Source of the DNA: Neobacillus sp. OS1-2 | GTDB taxonomy: Bacteria; Bacillota; Bacilli; Bacillales; Cytobacillaceae | Reading direction: 5' to 3' | Length of the DNA: 64,000 nucleotides | NCBI RefSeq assembly: GCF_030915505.1 | Contig: NZ_CP133265.1 | Location: 4,182,001-4,246,000, forward strand | Shown: one piece after another, positions 45,400 through 54,556 of the stretch | How positions within the stretch are numbered: the first letter of the stretch is position 1 | Layout of the letters: every line of letters starts with the position of its first letter | Notes under the pieces: model-generated | What the model saw: the letters and a program-made list of their open reading frames with translations, nothing else | Told to the model about the DNA's origin: nothing | Database searches by the model: none | Translations under genes and position numbers: made by a program

Positions 45400-46038
45400 A
45401 TGTCGTTGAAATTGGTGAATAACATTTTCTGTGTTGGGCGTAATTACGCTGCCCATGCAAAAAAACTAAATAATGATGTACCTAAATTTCCCATGATTTT
45501 CTCCAAGCCGACACATGCCTTGGTAGAAGCAGCAGGTCAGGAGATTGTGCTTCCTGGGAATCGTGGTTCCATTCACTTTGAAACAGAAATTGTGATCAAA
45601 ATCGGGAGACCGTATGAAAAGGGTATGGAAGTAGATGAGATTGTTGAGAGTATGGCAATTGGAATTGATTTCACCTTGCGGGATGTTCAAAGTGAATTGA
45701 AGAAAAAGGGCCATCCATGGCTGCTGGCAAAAGGCTTCCCGAACTCAGCGATTGTGAGTCGGTTTATTCCATTTCCTGGTGTTAACCTAGTAAAGGAGAC
45801 TTTTTTTTCTCTTCAAAAAAATGGAGCGATCGTTCAGCAGGGGAATAGTGAAAACATGATTTTTGATTTGCAGACCATTATTGAGTACATCACACAAAAT
45901 TTTGGATTAGGGGAAGGGGATATCATTTATACTGGAACCCCAGAAGGTGTAGGTCCAGTGATCGACAACGATCATTTAGTTTTAAAGTGGGGGGATTCGG
46001 TGCTGGGTGAGTGTAAAATAAAGATGCCTAAAAGATAA
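45400..46038 (+). CDS. fumarylacetoacetate hydrolase-family protein
   Basis: 212 residues, the short FAHD1/YcgM-like form. It begins with NIFCVGRNYAAHAKKLNNDV, then FSKPTHAL, the metal-binding HFETEIVIKIGRP (His-x-Glu-x-Glu type), then GIDFTLRDVQSELKKKGHPW and GEGDIIYTGTPEGVGPV. Members hydrolyse C-C bonds of beta-diketo acids or decarboxylate oxaloacetate using a divalent metal. Probable cytoplasmic acylpyruvase or oxaloacetate decarboxylase. AAAAGGGGA is the ribosome site. Monocistronic. Confidence 0.93.
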   Translation: MSLKLVNNIFCVGRNYAAHAKKLNNDVPKFPMIFSKPTHALVEAAGQEIVLPGNRGSIHFETEIVIKIGRPYEKGMEVDEIVESMAIGIDFTLRDVQSELKKKGHPWLLAKGFPNSAIVSRFIPFPGVNLVKETFFSLQKNGAIVQQGNSENMIFDLQTIIEYITQNFGLGEGDIIYTGTPEGVGPVIDNDHLVLKWGDSVLGECKIKMPKR

Positions 46039-46203
46039 TACTATTTATAGTCCAGCTGCCATTCTAGGCAGCTTTTTCTAATTAGGTTAACTGCTCAGGT
46101 TCGGCAATGTGGAAAAAATGACGTTTCTATGTTCTATCAAAAATTTGTGATAAATAGGATATAGAGAGTAATCTGTCATTATTCACAAGGGAGTTAAATA
46201 TAA

Positions 46204-46944
46204 ATGACCAAATTAAAGCGAGATATTGCAAATAAAGGGAATTATGGTATAGATGCACCTAATGTCGTGATAAATTTATCATTGATTGGGATAATCCTGT
46301 TAATCGTCACCATTTTTATTTTTCGTTTCAATGGTATTGTCTGGACTGCATTATTTATTCTTCTTCTCCTTGGTGGAACCGTTTGTTTACTAGAGGCAAT
46401 AATGATGATTTGGAGTAGCAAAAAAGGAAAAGGATATGTGGTAAAAAAGATGATTGAACAGTTAAATATTAAAGAAAACGATCTTGTTCTTGACGTAGGG
46501 TGCGGTAGAGGATTTGTTTTACATTCATTAGCAAAACAATTATCAAATGGAAAAGTGATAGGAATAGATGTTTGGAATACCAAAGACCAATCAGGAAATA
46601 ACCCGAACGTAACTTTACAAAATGCGGAAAAAGAGGGAATTCAAGAACGTGTAGAAATTATAAACGCCGATGCCCGAGATTTACCATTTGAAGCGAATAC
46701 ATTCGATGTTATTGCTTCAAGTCTTGCCATTCATAATATAAGTAATAAAAATGAAAGACAAAAAGCCATTGAAGAAATGGTTCGGGTATTAAAAGTAAAT
46801 GGTCATGTTGCCATACTTGATTTTCAATATATTGAAGAATACTCCCACATGTTTAAGAAGGCTGGTCTAAAAGATATAATGATTTCAAAACTGTATTTTT
46901 CAATGTTTCCTCCAGTGAGAATCGTTACTGGGATTAAAAAATAA
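46204..46944 (+). CDS. membrane-associated class I SAM-dependent methyltransferase
   Basis: 246 residues. Two N-terminal membrane helices (VVINLSLIGIILLIVTIFIF and ALFILLLLGGTVCLLEAIMM) are followed by the methyltransferase core: VLDVGCGRGFVLHSLAKQLS near residue 96, VIGIDVWN, INADARDLPFEANTFDVIAS and VRVLKVNGHVAILDFQYIEE. The membrane anchor suggests a lipid, quinone or other membrane-bound acceptor, but this is inference. AAGGGAG is the ribosome site. Confidence 0.9.
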   Translation: MTKLKRDIANKGNYGIDAPNVVINLSLIGIILLIVTIFIFRFNGIVWTALFILLLLGGTVCLLEAIMMIWSSKKGKGYVVKKMIEQLNIKENDLVLDVGCGRGFVLHSLAKQLSNGKVIGIDVWNTKDQSGNNPNVTLQNAEKEGIQERVEIINADARDLPFEANTFDVIASSLAIHNISNKNERQKAIEEMVRVLKVNGHVAILDFQYIEEYSHMFKKAGLKDIMISKLYFSMFPPVRIVTGIKK

Positions 46945-46985
46945 ATGAATATATTTACAATTTTTAAACGAAAGGGTTCTTATCT

Positions 46986-47019
46986 TACAAAAGGGATTGC
47001 TGCGGCGATCCCTTTTGTA
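46986..47019. terminator. perfect hairpin after the methyltransferase gene
   Basis: TACAAAAGGGATTGC (46986-47000) pairs with GCGATCCCTTTTGTA (47005-47019). The T-run lies inside the stem and works in either direction only weakly. Confidence 0.6.
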
Positions 47020-47241
47020 CTTCAACTAAAAGGCAGGTGTGCGGCCGTGCATAGGTCGTAATCTCTAATCTCAACATCACTTGAATGTTTTCCCATGACT
47101 TTTTCGAGAATAGGAATGCATTATTGAATAAAATTTTCCTTTTTTCACCAAAATAAGGTAGGTATAAAGAATTATTTGAGAGGGAAAAAATAATGGATTC
47201 TTTGGTGCAACAAATTAATACAGCGTTGGGGAAAAACGATG

Positions 47242-47469
47242 CTATGAATCCGACATCTGGGTAAATGTAATAGAAGCTGGAGTTTGATCCCAATTATAGG
47301 CTGCAAGAGCAAAGTTATCACGATAGGTACTTGATAAATCCCTATAATTCCATGTGAAATCCCCGTTAGACAATTTAGGGTTATCTCCGTATGCAAAAGC
47401 AAATGAAGAATGAGGTTTTACCGAAAAGAAAAGTGAAAAACCTAGTAGTGCAAAAATCTATTTTTTCAT
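47242..47469 (-). pseudogene. secreted protein gene with stop at codon 4
   Basis: Minus strand from ATG 47469 (GGAGGAAAAAAT upstream) reads MKK-stop-IFALLGFSLFFSVKPHSSFA, a clear signal peptide broken by TAG, followed by YGDNPKLSNGDFTWNYRDLS and FALAAYNWDQTPASITFTQ before a stop at 47242. The mature part looks like the N-terminus of small matrixin-like secreted proteins, cut short. A recent loss of function. Confidence 0.6.
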
Positions 47470-47576
47470 ATTTTTTCCTCCTTTTACAATAATATAGAAA
47501 TATAGTATCATATTTTCATATATTTATTGCAATATTTTTTAATTATGCAAAAAAATACCAATTAAAGGAGTGTCTT

Positions 47577-47939
47577 ATGCGGAAAAAACTAGGGTTGTTA
47601 ACACTTTGCTTATTTATTGGTACTATTTTATTTGGGTGCACTTCTGAAAACAAAGGCTCAAATGCAGATTGGAATGCAAATTTTGTGGTTTGGGAGGGGC
47701 ATAATTATGTTGTAACAAATGAGGATGTAGATAAAAACCTAGTTGGAGCAAAGGTTGGCACCATTAATACATCATCATCAAATGAAACGGATGTAAAAGA
47801 AGGAGAAACCTTTTCAAATATTTTCCCTACCGGGACAGAAATTTATGAAATAAAGGGAGTAAAAAATACAGAATCACTTGCTGTAAAAAATCAGGATGGG
47901 TTCGTAAAAATAGATTACAACGGTGAATATGGCAAATAA
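47577..47939 (+). CDS. small lipoprotein of unknown function, 120 residues
   Basis: Signal peptide MRKKLGLLTLCLFIGTILFG with lipobox ILFGC (Cys21). The mature domain, ANFVVWEGHNYVVTNEDVDK and IFPTGTEIYEIKGVKNTESL, is similar in style to small Bacillus lipoproteins with an all-beta fold that often precede or follow stress genes. AAAGGAG before the ATG supports it. No enzymatic motif is visible. Confidence 0.78.
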   Translation: MRKKLGLLTLCLFIGTILFGCTSENKGSNADWNANFVVWEGHNYVVTNEDVDKNLVGAKVGTINTSSSNETDVKEGETFSNIFPTGTEIYEIKGVKNTESLAVKNQDGFVKIDYNGEYGK

Positions 47940-47988
47940 AACTTGCTAAATAGAGTAGGATGCTAATTATTATTTAATTGGCCGACTC

Positions 47989-48320
47989 CGGGTAGAAAGG
48001 TCGCCCCAATTGGCGACTCAACCCCCCACAGAACCCGGCGTGCGGTTTTCCCGCACCGGGCTCTTCAGAAATTGATTCACAGTTTTGCGTACATTTTCAA
48101 TTCCGAAAAGGAAATTGATAGTTTAAGACGTTCTTAAGGGAATACTGACTTAATAAAATTGAACTTTTCCCACGTTATATAGCTCTTTTGATTTCTACTA
48201 CTTAACGTTCTCTTCCAGTATCGTTCCGTAATTTTATAGTTTTTAGCTATTGACCTAAGATTACCAACCATACCTTTGATGCAATCCTGCATGCCTTTCC
48301 GTGAGGGGGGTGGAGTACAA
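47989..48320 (-). mobile_element. 3' remnant of a group II intron (RT tail, domains V and VI)
   Basis: On the minus strand the last 50 or so codons of a reverse transcriptase (GMVGNLRSIAKNYKITERYW, then SYITWEKFNFIKSVFP, stop at 48134) are followed by domain V, GAGCCCGGTGCGGGAAAACC...GGGTTC (48031-48063, GAAA loop), and a domain-VI-like stem (GGTTGAGTCGCC/GGGGCGACC) ending CTACCC near 47990. The 5' part of the intron and most of the enzyme are gone. Confidence 0.7.
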
Positions 48321-48438
48321 TTTACCGCAAGGTAGAAAGACTCCCTTCTACTCGACTAGTTCAATAAGAAACTAAAAAAGGACCGTTCTCGGTCCATTAC
48401 TCTCATAATCATCAAAAATAATGTTGAACTGTTCATGC

Positions 48439-48822
48439 TTATAAATCAGCGTAATATTTCCCTAAATTATGTTTTATTTGTTCTCTTAGTTCATCTCGTT
48501 CTTTTGTCAATTCCTTGACCTTCCGCCTCAAACTTTCAATTATGATATCCTTGGAATTCTCGGTCATATTTCTTTTTACCTGCTTTGGATTGGATATACC
48601 TTCTTGTTGATTTCGAAGGGTTATAATCCTATTTTTGATATCTTTGTTTATATAAAGGTAGGTTTTGGATACCCCTGAATGAACAGCTACGATTTGAAAA
48701 TTGATTCGCTTTTGATTTTTCACCATTTCCCTTATAGAATCTTCAACCCTTTTGAGCGATTTTTCTTTTTTCTCCGCAGCGTTTTTTAACAATCCTGCTG
48801 TATCTGGCCTCTTATTGGTCAT
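48439..48822 (-). CDS. Tn554-type transposition regulator (TnpC/DUF6262-like)
   Basis: About 127 residues from ATG 48822 (GAGGTG eight bases upstream). MTNKRPDTAGLLKNAAEKKE, a helix-turn-helix-like VHSGVSKTYLYINKDIKNRI and a long coiled-coil tail (ESLRRKVKELTKERDELREQ) match the TnpC proteins of Tn554-related elements. It overlaps the end of the tyrosine recombinase gene, as in complete elements. The frame itself is intact although its partner is not. Confidence 0.85.
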   Translation of the reverse strand: MTNKRPDTAGLLKNAAEKKEKSLKRVEDSIREMVKNQKRINFQIVAVHSGVSKTYLYINKDIKNRIITLRNQQEGISNPKQVKRNMTENSKDIIIESLRRKVKELTKERDELREQIKHNLGKYYADL

Positions 48823-50740
48823 GGAAATGCACCTCATTTCTTTCATCCACTTTATATTCTCTTCGTTCCTTACTTAATCCTTGTATGCCATTACCACCTT
48901 CAAGTGAGGCAGCAATGTCTTTATAACGTTGTAATTTAGGCTGGATTAATTCTATAGACCTGATGCTATTAGTCTTTTTATAAATCTCAATATCGGATTC
49001 GATCTTCGCAATCTGTTCCTTATAATAATTCAGAAATGTTTGGTCCACATGAAAGCTCCGGCAGTTATTTTTGATGCAAGGTGGTTCCAGCGTTTGGTCT
49101 AAGAAGTCACAAGATAATTTGGGGCTTTTGATACAAAATCCGTGATCTAGGCGGATTGAGTCCATATTATGACGGATCCATTCCAATTCTAAGCCATTTT
49201 CTTTTGCTTGGTCTTCCAAATTCGCATCAATGACGGAGCCGTTTAGAGAAAGCCTGACAGCGCCATTATTAACAGCTTTTGCCCACTCGGTTCTCAATGT
49301 ATTGTCTTTTTTTTGTGCATACACAAGGGTCATTTCAGGACTTGCATGTGCCATAAGTTTTTGCAGATGAAGGATATTCATTCCGTTATTAATCATTTTG
49401 ACTCCATACCGATGCCGAAAGGCGTGGTTTTTGATACGGAAAATTTCTCCAGATAGGTCCGTTATGTTGTACCTGTGGGCTAAAATATTAATATTGTCAT
49501 TGAAAACAGTCTGTGTAATAGGCAATCCCTTCCTTTTTCCAGTAGGATTAGGAAATAGAAAGCCTTCAGGATTTGAATCATTAGAGTATTTCTCTACGAG
49601 GGTAATTTGGGCTTTGATAACTGCAGCGATTTCTTCCGTAATAGGTACTTTGTGATCCTTATAATTCACTTTACGGATATCGCCGACCAACCACCAGCCG
49701 TCCTTTCTGAGATCAAGACAGTCCTTTTTTAATAGAAGGGTGTCAGATATACGAAATCCTGATGCTTCTAAAACCAAGAGAATTGGGACGTATATCGGGT
49801 TTAGTTGAGGAAGGTTGTCCAGTATTTGCTCCCAAACCTCATCTGGAATGTATTTTATCGTATCCGTATTTATTTTATAGTTTCTTTTAGGAAAATTCTG
49901 GGGAGATTAGGTGATGAATAGGTTCGAAAGGAGCCAAATCCCATTCAAGTAGTTGAATATAGGACAAGAAAGCCTGCACGTCATACAAGTAAACTCGAAT
50001 TCTGTTTTTCCTTTGTTCTTCTGGAGTCTTTTTACTCGAATTCCCACTTGGCAATTGGCCCACATACTTCATAAATGCCAGAATATCTTCTCGACTTAAA
50101 TTTTGCAAATCAGACCATTCAGGGTGCGTGATCTCAATAAATTTGAAGAAAGTACACATTGGGCGCATGGTGCTTTTAAAACGTGCATAGCTCCAATTTT
50201 GTTGTACAACCAATCTAGTTTCGCAATACTTCTTGTACCAACTTCTGTACTTTGGAACAATGCCCGTGAAAGAAACGCGATATTCAGACCTTGTCTTATT
50301 ATAATCAATGCCTAACTTTCTAACATCCCATATATCCTTTTCAAGTTCATCCCTTTCGTCATAATAATCATTCAAAAAATCAAAAAGTTGGTTATAAAAG
50401 TTAAGAACTCGATTCTGTTTTAGGTAATTCGGCTGCCAAGGTAAAGAAGTACCGACCCTTTCTGTTTTTATATTTTTATCAGCCAGATAAGTTCGATAGC
50501 CTATTAGGATTTTTCTTTTGGTATAACTATTATTGAAAGTAAATGAGGGTATTTAAGGGAAATGAAGTCCCCAAAATGCTTAATGGATTTTGCATATCCA
50601 TCAAACACTGAACCAATTGAATAGGTTTTGTTTTTTAACCTTTCCGAAAGGAAGAACTTCACCTCTACTCGAATATTTATATTCTTGATGGAAGAGAAAT
50701 TTAAGTTACTATATTTTGAAGGAACCATTGGTGTCTCCAA
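48812..50740 (-). pseudogene. Tn554-type tyrosine recombinase (TnpB-like), frameshifted
   Basis: Three successive frames build one protein of about 640 residues: 50740-50504 (KNKTYSIGSVFDGYAKSIKH), 50375-49887 (SAM-like core-binding part, WSYARFKSTMRPMCTFFKFI) and 49777-48812 (catalytic part: ASGFRISDTLLL with Arg, HAFRHRYG with His-x-x-Arg, LMAHASPEMTLVYAQ with His and Tyr). A shift near 49905 separates PEF from PKRNYK, and at least one more lies near 50450-50500. No TnpA partner remains. A relic element, probably immobile. Confidence 0.85.
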
Positions 50741-51132
50741 AGGTAGTGGGTATTCACTTTTTTTCTACTTTTTTCCTACCATTCGTTGTTGTTTTAGATA
50801 CGATAACCATTAATTGGCTAATGTTTGAAAGGGTTACTATGTTTTTTCTTTTAAGTTTAATTTCTTTTATTATCGTTTACACATCTCTGACAACATGGAA
50901 AACAATTCGAATCATAAACCATTATATTCCATCCATTAAACCAGTCTTTTTATTAGTATCATTTTCTGGATTAGTCTTTTTTACCTGTCTATTGATCCCA
51001 GACTGGAAGGCTGTGGAGAAGCTATTCTGGTGGAACACTTTTTTTAGATTTTACAGTTACATGGCTGTCCCCTTATCGCTTTATTTTTTCGGAATACGAT
51101 TAAGGAGGAAGGGTAAAAATGAATCCATCTAA
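50716..51132 (+). pseudogene. spore germination permease (GerB family), C-terminal fragment
   Basis: Only about 130 residues remain of a normal 365. They form three or four membrane helices: FFLPFVVVLDTITINWLMFE, FFLLSLISFIIVYTSL and FLLVSFSGLVFFTCLLIP, ending in a basic tail, in line with the C-terminus of GerAB/YndE-type proteins. The frame abuts the Tn554-like relic, which most likely removed the front. It overlaps the Ger(x)C gene by 14 bases, the usual GerB-GerC coupling. Confidence 0.7.
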
Positions 51133-52177
51133 AATATTCGCTTATATTCATCGTAGCTGTTGTCTACTATTGATGACCATAACATTAAGTGGATGTTGGG
51201 ATTATAAAGATATCAATCATCGAATTCTTCCTGTAACCATGGGGATTATGAAAGTGGACGAAGATTACAAGGTGTTTCTAAAGATCCCTGAAACAGAATT
51301 ACAAACAGCGAAAATGAAAATTGTATCGGCAAAAGGAGCAACAATAACTCAAGCGGTCGACAACCTTTCCAGAAATATGGAGGGCAGTGTGGATTTGCTA
51401 CATATAAAGGTAATATTGTTTGACAGAGCTCTTGCAGAGCAAGGTGTAAAAGACATTATATCTGGTTTCATTCGGTCACGTGATATTCCAAATAACGCCT
51501 TAGTAGCCATTTGTAATGAGGATTTGGCTAATTTCTTCTTTAAGACAAAAAAAGGAGTGACTACATACGATTTTTTTGAAAAAAATGCCGGATGGACTCC
51601 TGAAATCGCCCTTACCCGGGTATGGGAAGTTTACCGCGGTATCCATTCCTCTACACATGATGTTGCAATTCCCATCATTCAAACAGGAAAAGGCACCCCT
51701 CTGGAACAAATTGGATCAGCAATCATTAAAAGAGGGAAAATGGTGGACCAAATTAGCTCCGAAGAAACCCTTTTATTTAATGCTTTTAAAGGAGAAAGTA
51801 CGCTAGGAGATATTGAAGTCTCGGATCATGCCTCCGTAATGATTGTCAGTAATGACATTGATAATAAAGCCAAATTGATTGAAAAAACACCCTATATGCA
51901 AAGCAGAATCAGTTTGAAGGTTGTGCTAATGGAAACGAATGGAAATCCACCCCTTAATGTACTAAAAAAGGAACTAAGTGAGATTCTTACTAATCGGTTT
52001 AACCAACTATTTTCTAAAATACAAAAAAGGGAAGCTGATATTTTCGGATTAGGGCAGTTCTATCGAAACGAGATTCCACCAAAAGAATTAGAAAATTGGA
52101 GAACCAATTATCTTCCTAATATGAAAATGGATATGCAGTTCCATATTGACATTGAAAATGAAGGATTTTTAAAATAG
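51119..52177 (+). CDS. spore germination lipoprotein, Ger(x)C family
   Basis: 352 residues. Signal peptide with lipobox LSGC followed by WDYKDINHRILPVTMGI, the GCWDxxxI signature of the family; the rest (VDLLHIKVILFDRALAEQGV; IGSAIIKRGKMVDQISSEET; KEIPPKELENWRTNYLPNMK-like end) follows GerAC/YndF. It is the C subunit of a nutrient germinant receptor in the spore inner membrane. Its B partner is truncated and no A subunit is present, so this receptor is probably inactive; the lipoprotein itself is intact. GGAGGAAGGG is the ribosome site inside the upstream gene. Confidence 0.93.
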   Translation: MNPSKIFAYIHRSCCLLLMTITLSGCWDYKDINHRILPVTMGIMKVDEDYKVFLKIPETELQTAKMKIVSAKGATITQAVDNLSRNMEGSVDLLHIKVILFDRALAEQGVKDIISGFIRSRDIPNNALVAICNEDLANFFFKTKKGVTTYDFFEKNAGWTPEIALTRVWEVYRGIHSSTHDVAIPIIQTGKGTPLEQIGSAIIKRGKMVDQISSEETLLFNAFKGESTLGDIEVSDHASVMIVSNDIDNKAKLIEKTPYMQSRISLKVVLMETNGNPPLNVLKKELSEILTNRFNQLFSKIQKREADIFGLGQFYRNEIPPKELENWRTNYLPNMKMDMQFHIDIENEGFLK

Positions 52178-52386
52178 GCAGTTTTCATACACTTTGTTGG
52201 TATAAAGGAAATGGCGTAAACAGTATTGTATAAATACCAAATATAAATCGTACCCACTGATGACCCAAATCAACCCTTGAAATGCCTATTCTATGAATAC
52301 ATATAAATAATGAAAGAGGGTGCCACCTTAGCAAGGTTCTGCCGATGATCCTTTATATAACTACCCTTACTACAATAACAAATAAT

Positions 52387-52439
52387 AAGCTTAAAATAAG
52401 CAAGATTTTATTCGCCTCTTGCTCATTTTAGGCTTTTTT
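52387..52439 (+). terminator. intrinsic terminator after the ger fragment operon
   Basis: AAGCTTAAAATAAGCAAGA (52387-52405) pairs with TCTTGCTCATTTTAGGCTT (52417-52435), followed by Ts. Nothing else is seen in the 470 bases between the gerC and GPP34-like genes. Confidence 0.85.
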
Positions 52440-52647
52440 GGATTCAAAAAAATAATAATATAAAGGGAGATACCACTAACCCTGCTTTTAAAGTAGAAAT
52501 GTCTCTTAAAGTTATCGGCAGGTAATAAATGACTACTTAGTATTTTTTATTGACAATATTATGTGTGGAGGTTAGAATTTTAAGTAGTAAGTAGTAAGTA
52601 GGAAGTAAAATTTAGTGCTTATTTCTGCTCATAAAAGGAGTGTTTTT

Positions 52648-53295
52648 GTGGAAAATTTAAGTATTTCTCAAAGGTATTTATTGTTATCATTAAATGAAAA
52701 GGGCGGCATTGCTCCTATCGGGAGTATGCGCGTTCGGTCCTATTTGATTGCGAGTGGTATTTTGGAACTTATTCTGGAGGATGTAATTTTACTGTCAGAT
52801 AATCAAATGACAATAAAACAAGAATTACCAAGTGACAAAGGGTATTTACGTTTAGTCTATCATAAGATTTTTGATGAAAAATCCAACCATTTAAAAAAGT
52901 TATCAAGAGATCTGGTTACAAATCGAAAGCTTTTCAAGGAATTATTTCACTCGATTGGTGATACTTTAGTTGAACTAAATATTGTCACCAAAACTAGCGG
53001 TGGCATTGTAGGACAGGCCACTCAATTTGTCGGTGGTGAAAAGTCAAAGAAGCAGATTGTGGAACAAATTCGTGCCGAGCTATTAGAAGAAGGGCCCGTT
53101 TCAACAGATACTATTGTTTTATCAGGTTTATTAATTGGAAATCACACAATCAATCATTATTTTAGCGAGTTTGAAGAAAAGGAGCTTAAAGATAAAATCT
53201 CCGAACTTCGTAAGGACCCTGCTAACAAAGAAATATTTGCAATGATAGAGGGTATTTCACACACAATTACCACTATTATTGCTTCTGTTGGTTAA
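52648..53295 (+). CDS. GPP34 (GOLPH3/VPS74)-like protein
   Basis: About 215 residues from GTG 52648, fixed by AAAAGGAG seven bases upstream. LSISQRYLLLSLNEKGGIAP, then RVRSYLIASGILELILEDVI and IKQELPSDKGYLRLVYHKIF follow the pattern of the GPP34 family (phosphoinositide-binding in eukaryotes; role in bacteria uncertain, perhaps lipid or membrane binding). The later part ends in helical IFAMIEGISHTITTIIASVG. A MerR regulator begins 15 bases downstream, so the two are one operon. Confidence 0.72.
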   Translation: MENLSISQRYLLLSLNEKGGIAPIGSMRVRSYLIASGILELILEDVILLSDNQMTIKQELPSDKGYLRLVYHKIFDEKSNHLKKLSRDLVTNRKLFKELFHSIGDTLVELNIVTKTSGGIVGQATQFVGGEKSKKQIVEQIRAELLEEGPVSTDTIVLSGLLIGNHTINHYFSEFEEKELKDKISELRKDPANKEIFAMIEGISHTITTIIASVG

Positions 53296-53310
53296 TTTGG
53301 AGGGATTGCA

Positions 53311-53577
53311 GTGGCGAGAAGACGTTCATTAGATGATATTCTTCAATCTGAATATATATCTATAGGGGAACTAGCTCGAATAACGGATTCAAGATATAGC
53401 ACATTAAAATATTACACTGAGGCAAACTTAATTCCGTTTGAGCAAGAAGATGAAAATTTAACACGAAGATATCCAAGAGAAGCGTCTGTTAAAAGACTTG
53501 AGACAATTAAACGTTTAAAAAGTTCTGGAATGTCCATCTCGGAAATTAGTGATTGGATCATGAATAATGATTCGTAG
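53311..53577 (+). CDS. MerR-family DNA-binding protein, 88 residues
   Basis: Starts at GTG after GGAGGGATT. ISIGELARITDSRYSTLKYY, then TEANLIPFEQEDENLTRRYP and RLETIKRLKSSGMSISEISD is a complete MerR winged-helix domain, but the effector domain is missing, as in small MerR/RacA-like proteins. It is coupled to the GPP34-like gene and probably controls it. A perfect terminator follows. Confidence 0.88.
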   Translation: MARRRSLDDILQSEYISIGELARITDSRYSTLKYYTEANLIPFEQEDENLTRRYPREASVKRLETIKRLKSSGMSISEISDWIMNNDS

Positions 53578-53602
53578 TGAATTTACATTCGTAGAGTACC
53601 TG

Positions 53603-53642
53603 ATGCCTAACCCCGTTGTGTTAATGCAACGGGGTTAGGCAT
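53603..53642. terminator. terminator after the GPP34-MerR operon
   Basis: ATGCCTAACCCCGTTG (53603-53618) is exactly complementary to CAACGGGGTTAGGCAT (53627-53642), followed by TTT. Confidence 0.85.
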
Positions 53643-53765
53643 TTTCCAACTTCATTTAAGCTGCACTATATAAAAGGGAGGGGGTTAGAATCAGGGAACC
53701 CAATTTCTATTGATAATATTTAATGAATTAGCAAAAAATAGTTTGTAGGAAAGGGGGGATTGCGA

Positions 53766-54155
53766 ATGTCTGTGAAAAAGCGATTCACAGGATGGGTCGC
53801 ATTGATTGCGTTGATCTTGGTTGTGTCGACTCCTGGCTCACTCAACGTATTTGCTGAATCAGGCGACGGAACACAGCCTATGGAGACAGTGAAAACGATT
53901 GAGGTCAAGTTGAACGATGATTACTTTAATCCGAAAGTCATCACTATTTCCAATGGAACAACCACAACGTTGATTTTGAGAAATAAAGGGGTAAAAGAGC
54001 ACACCTTTACGGTGGACAAGCTCGGAATTGATGCCGAGATTCAGCCAAGAAAAGAAAAAACGATTACGATTAAACCGAATAAGCCTGGTACATATGAACT
54101 GATATGTCGGTACCACTTCCAGGAAGGAATGGTTGGAAAAGTACTAGTCAAATAA
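53766..54155 (+). CDS. secreted cupredoxin
   Basis: 129 residues. Signal peptide WVALIALILVVSTPGSLNVF with cleavage near AESG. The body is a plastocyanin-like domain: FNPKVITISNGTTTTLILRN, then GVKEHTFTVDKLGID with the first copper His, and YELICRYHFQEGMVGKVLVK with Cys, His and Met ligands. A type I copper protein or extracytoplasmic electron carrier. AAAGGGGGGATT precedes the ATG at 53766. A 40-residue protein gene follows 29 bases later. Confidence 0.9.
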   Translation: MSVKKRFTGWVALIALILVVSTPGSLNVFAESGDGTQPMETVKTIEVKLNDDYFNPKVITISNGTTTTLILRNKGVKEHTFTVDKLGIDAEIQPRKEKTITIKPNKPGTYELICRYHFQEGMVGKVLVK

Positions 54156-54184
54156 AAAGAAAATGTAATCGAGGTGGTGAAAAC

Positions 54185-54307
54185 ATGTCTAAAAAGAAGA
54201 ATAAGCAAATAAGGAATAATCCAGCAATGCCTGCAACAGATGTAGAATTCGCGCATGATGGGCTTGAACGAGTAGCATTACAGGCACAAGAAAAAAAGAA
54301 AAAGTAA
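54185..54307 (+). CDS. small basic protein, 40 residues (YfhD-like?)
   Basis: ATG after AGGTGGTGAAAAC. The peptide starts MSKKKNKQIRNNPAMPATDV and ends in VALQAQEKKKK. The short lysine-rich form with a central DVEFAHDGLER resembles YfhD and small spore-associated proteins of Bacillus, but similarity is weak. Followed by a strong terminator, so it is the last gene of the cupredoxin unit. Confidence 0.6.
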   Translation: MSKKKNKQIRNNPAMPATDVEFAHDGLERVALQAQEKKKK

Positions 54308-54333
54308 CATCAGCGGGGATGGAAAAATCCTGA

Positions 54334-54368
54334 ACGCCAATGGAAATCCATCCATTGGCGTGCTTTTT
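54334..54368 (+). terminator. intrinsic terminator
   Basis: ACGCCAATGGA (54334-54344) and TCCATTGGCGT (54351-54361), then five Ts. Confidence 0.85.
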
Positions 54369-54556
54369 GGCCGGATTTTTGTCATCCTGAAACCGAAGCC
54401 ATTTTTCCTCTGCTTTTTATCACTTCGAATGATTTTCCGAGCATCTTGCCCCCAAGTGAATCAAATACGACATCTATTATTTCATTTTTCCTGTCTTGTA
54501 AGGAAAAAAACTGTTCCAAAAAGGAACAGTTAAGTCGTAAAGGTTATTTTGCTGTT

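Noticed and set aside
46985..47402. Minus-strand frames of 102 and 76 residues
   Set aside because: They overlap in other frames the pseudogene at 47242-47469, whose signal peptide and ribosome site are far more convincing.
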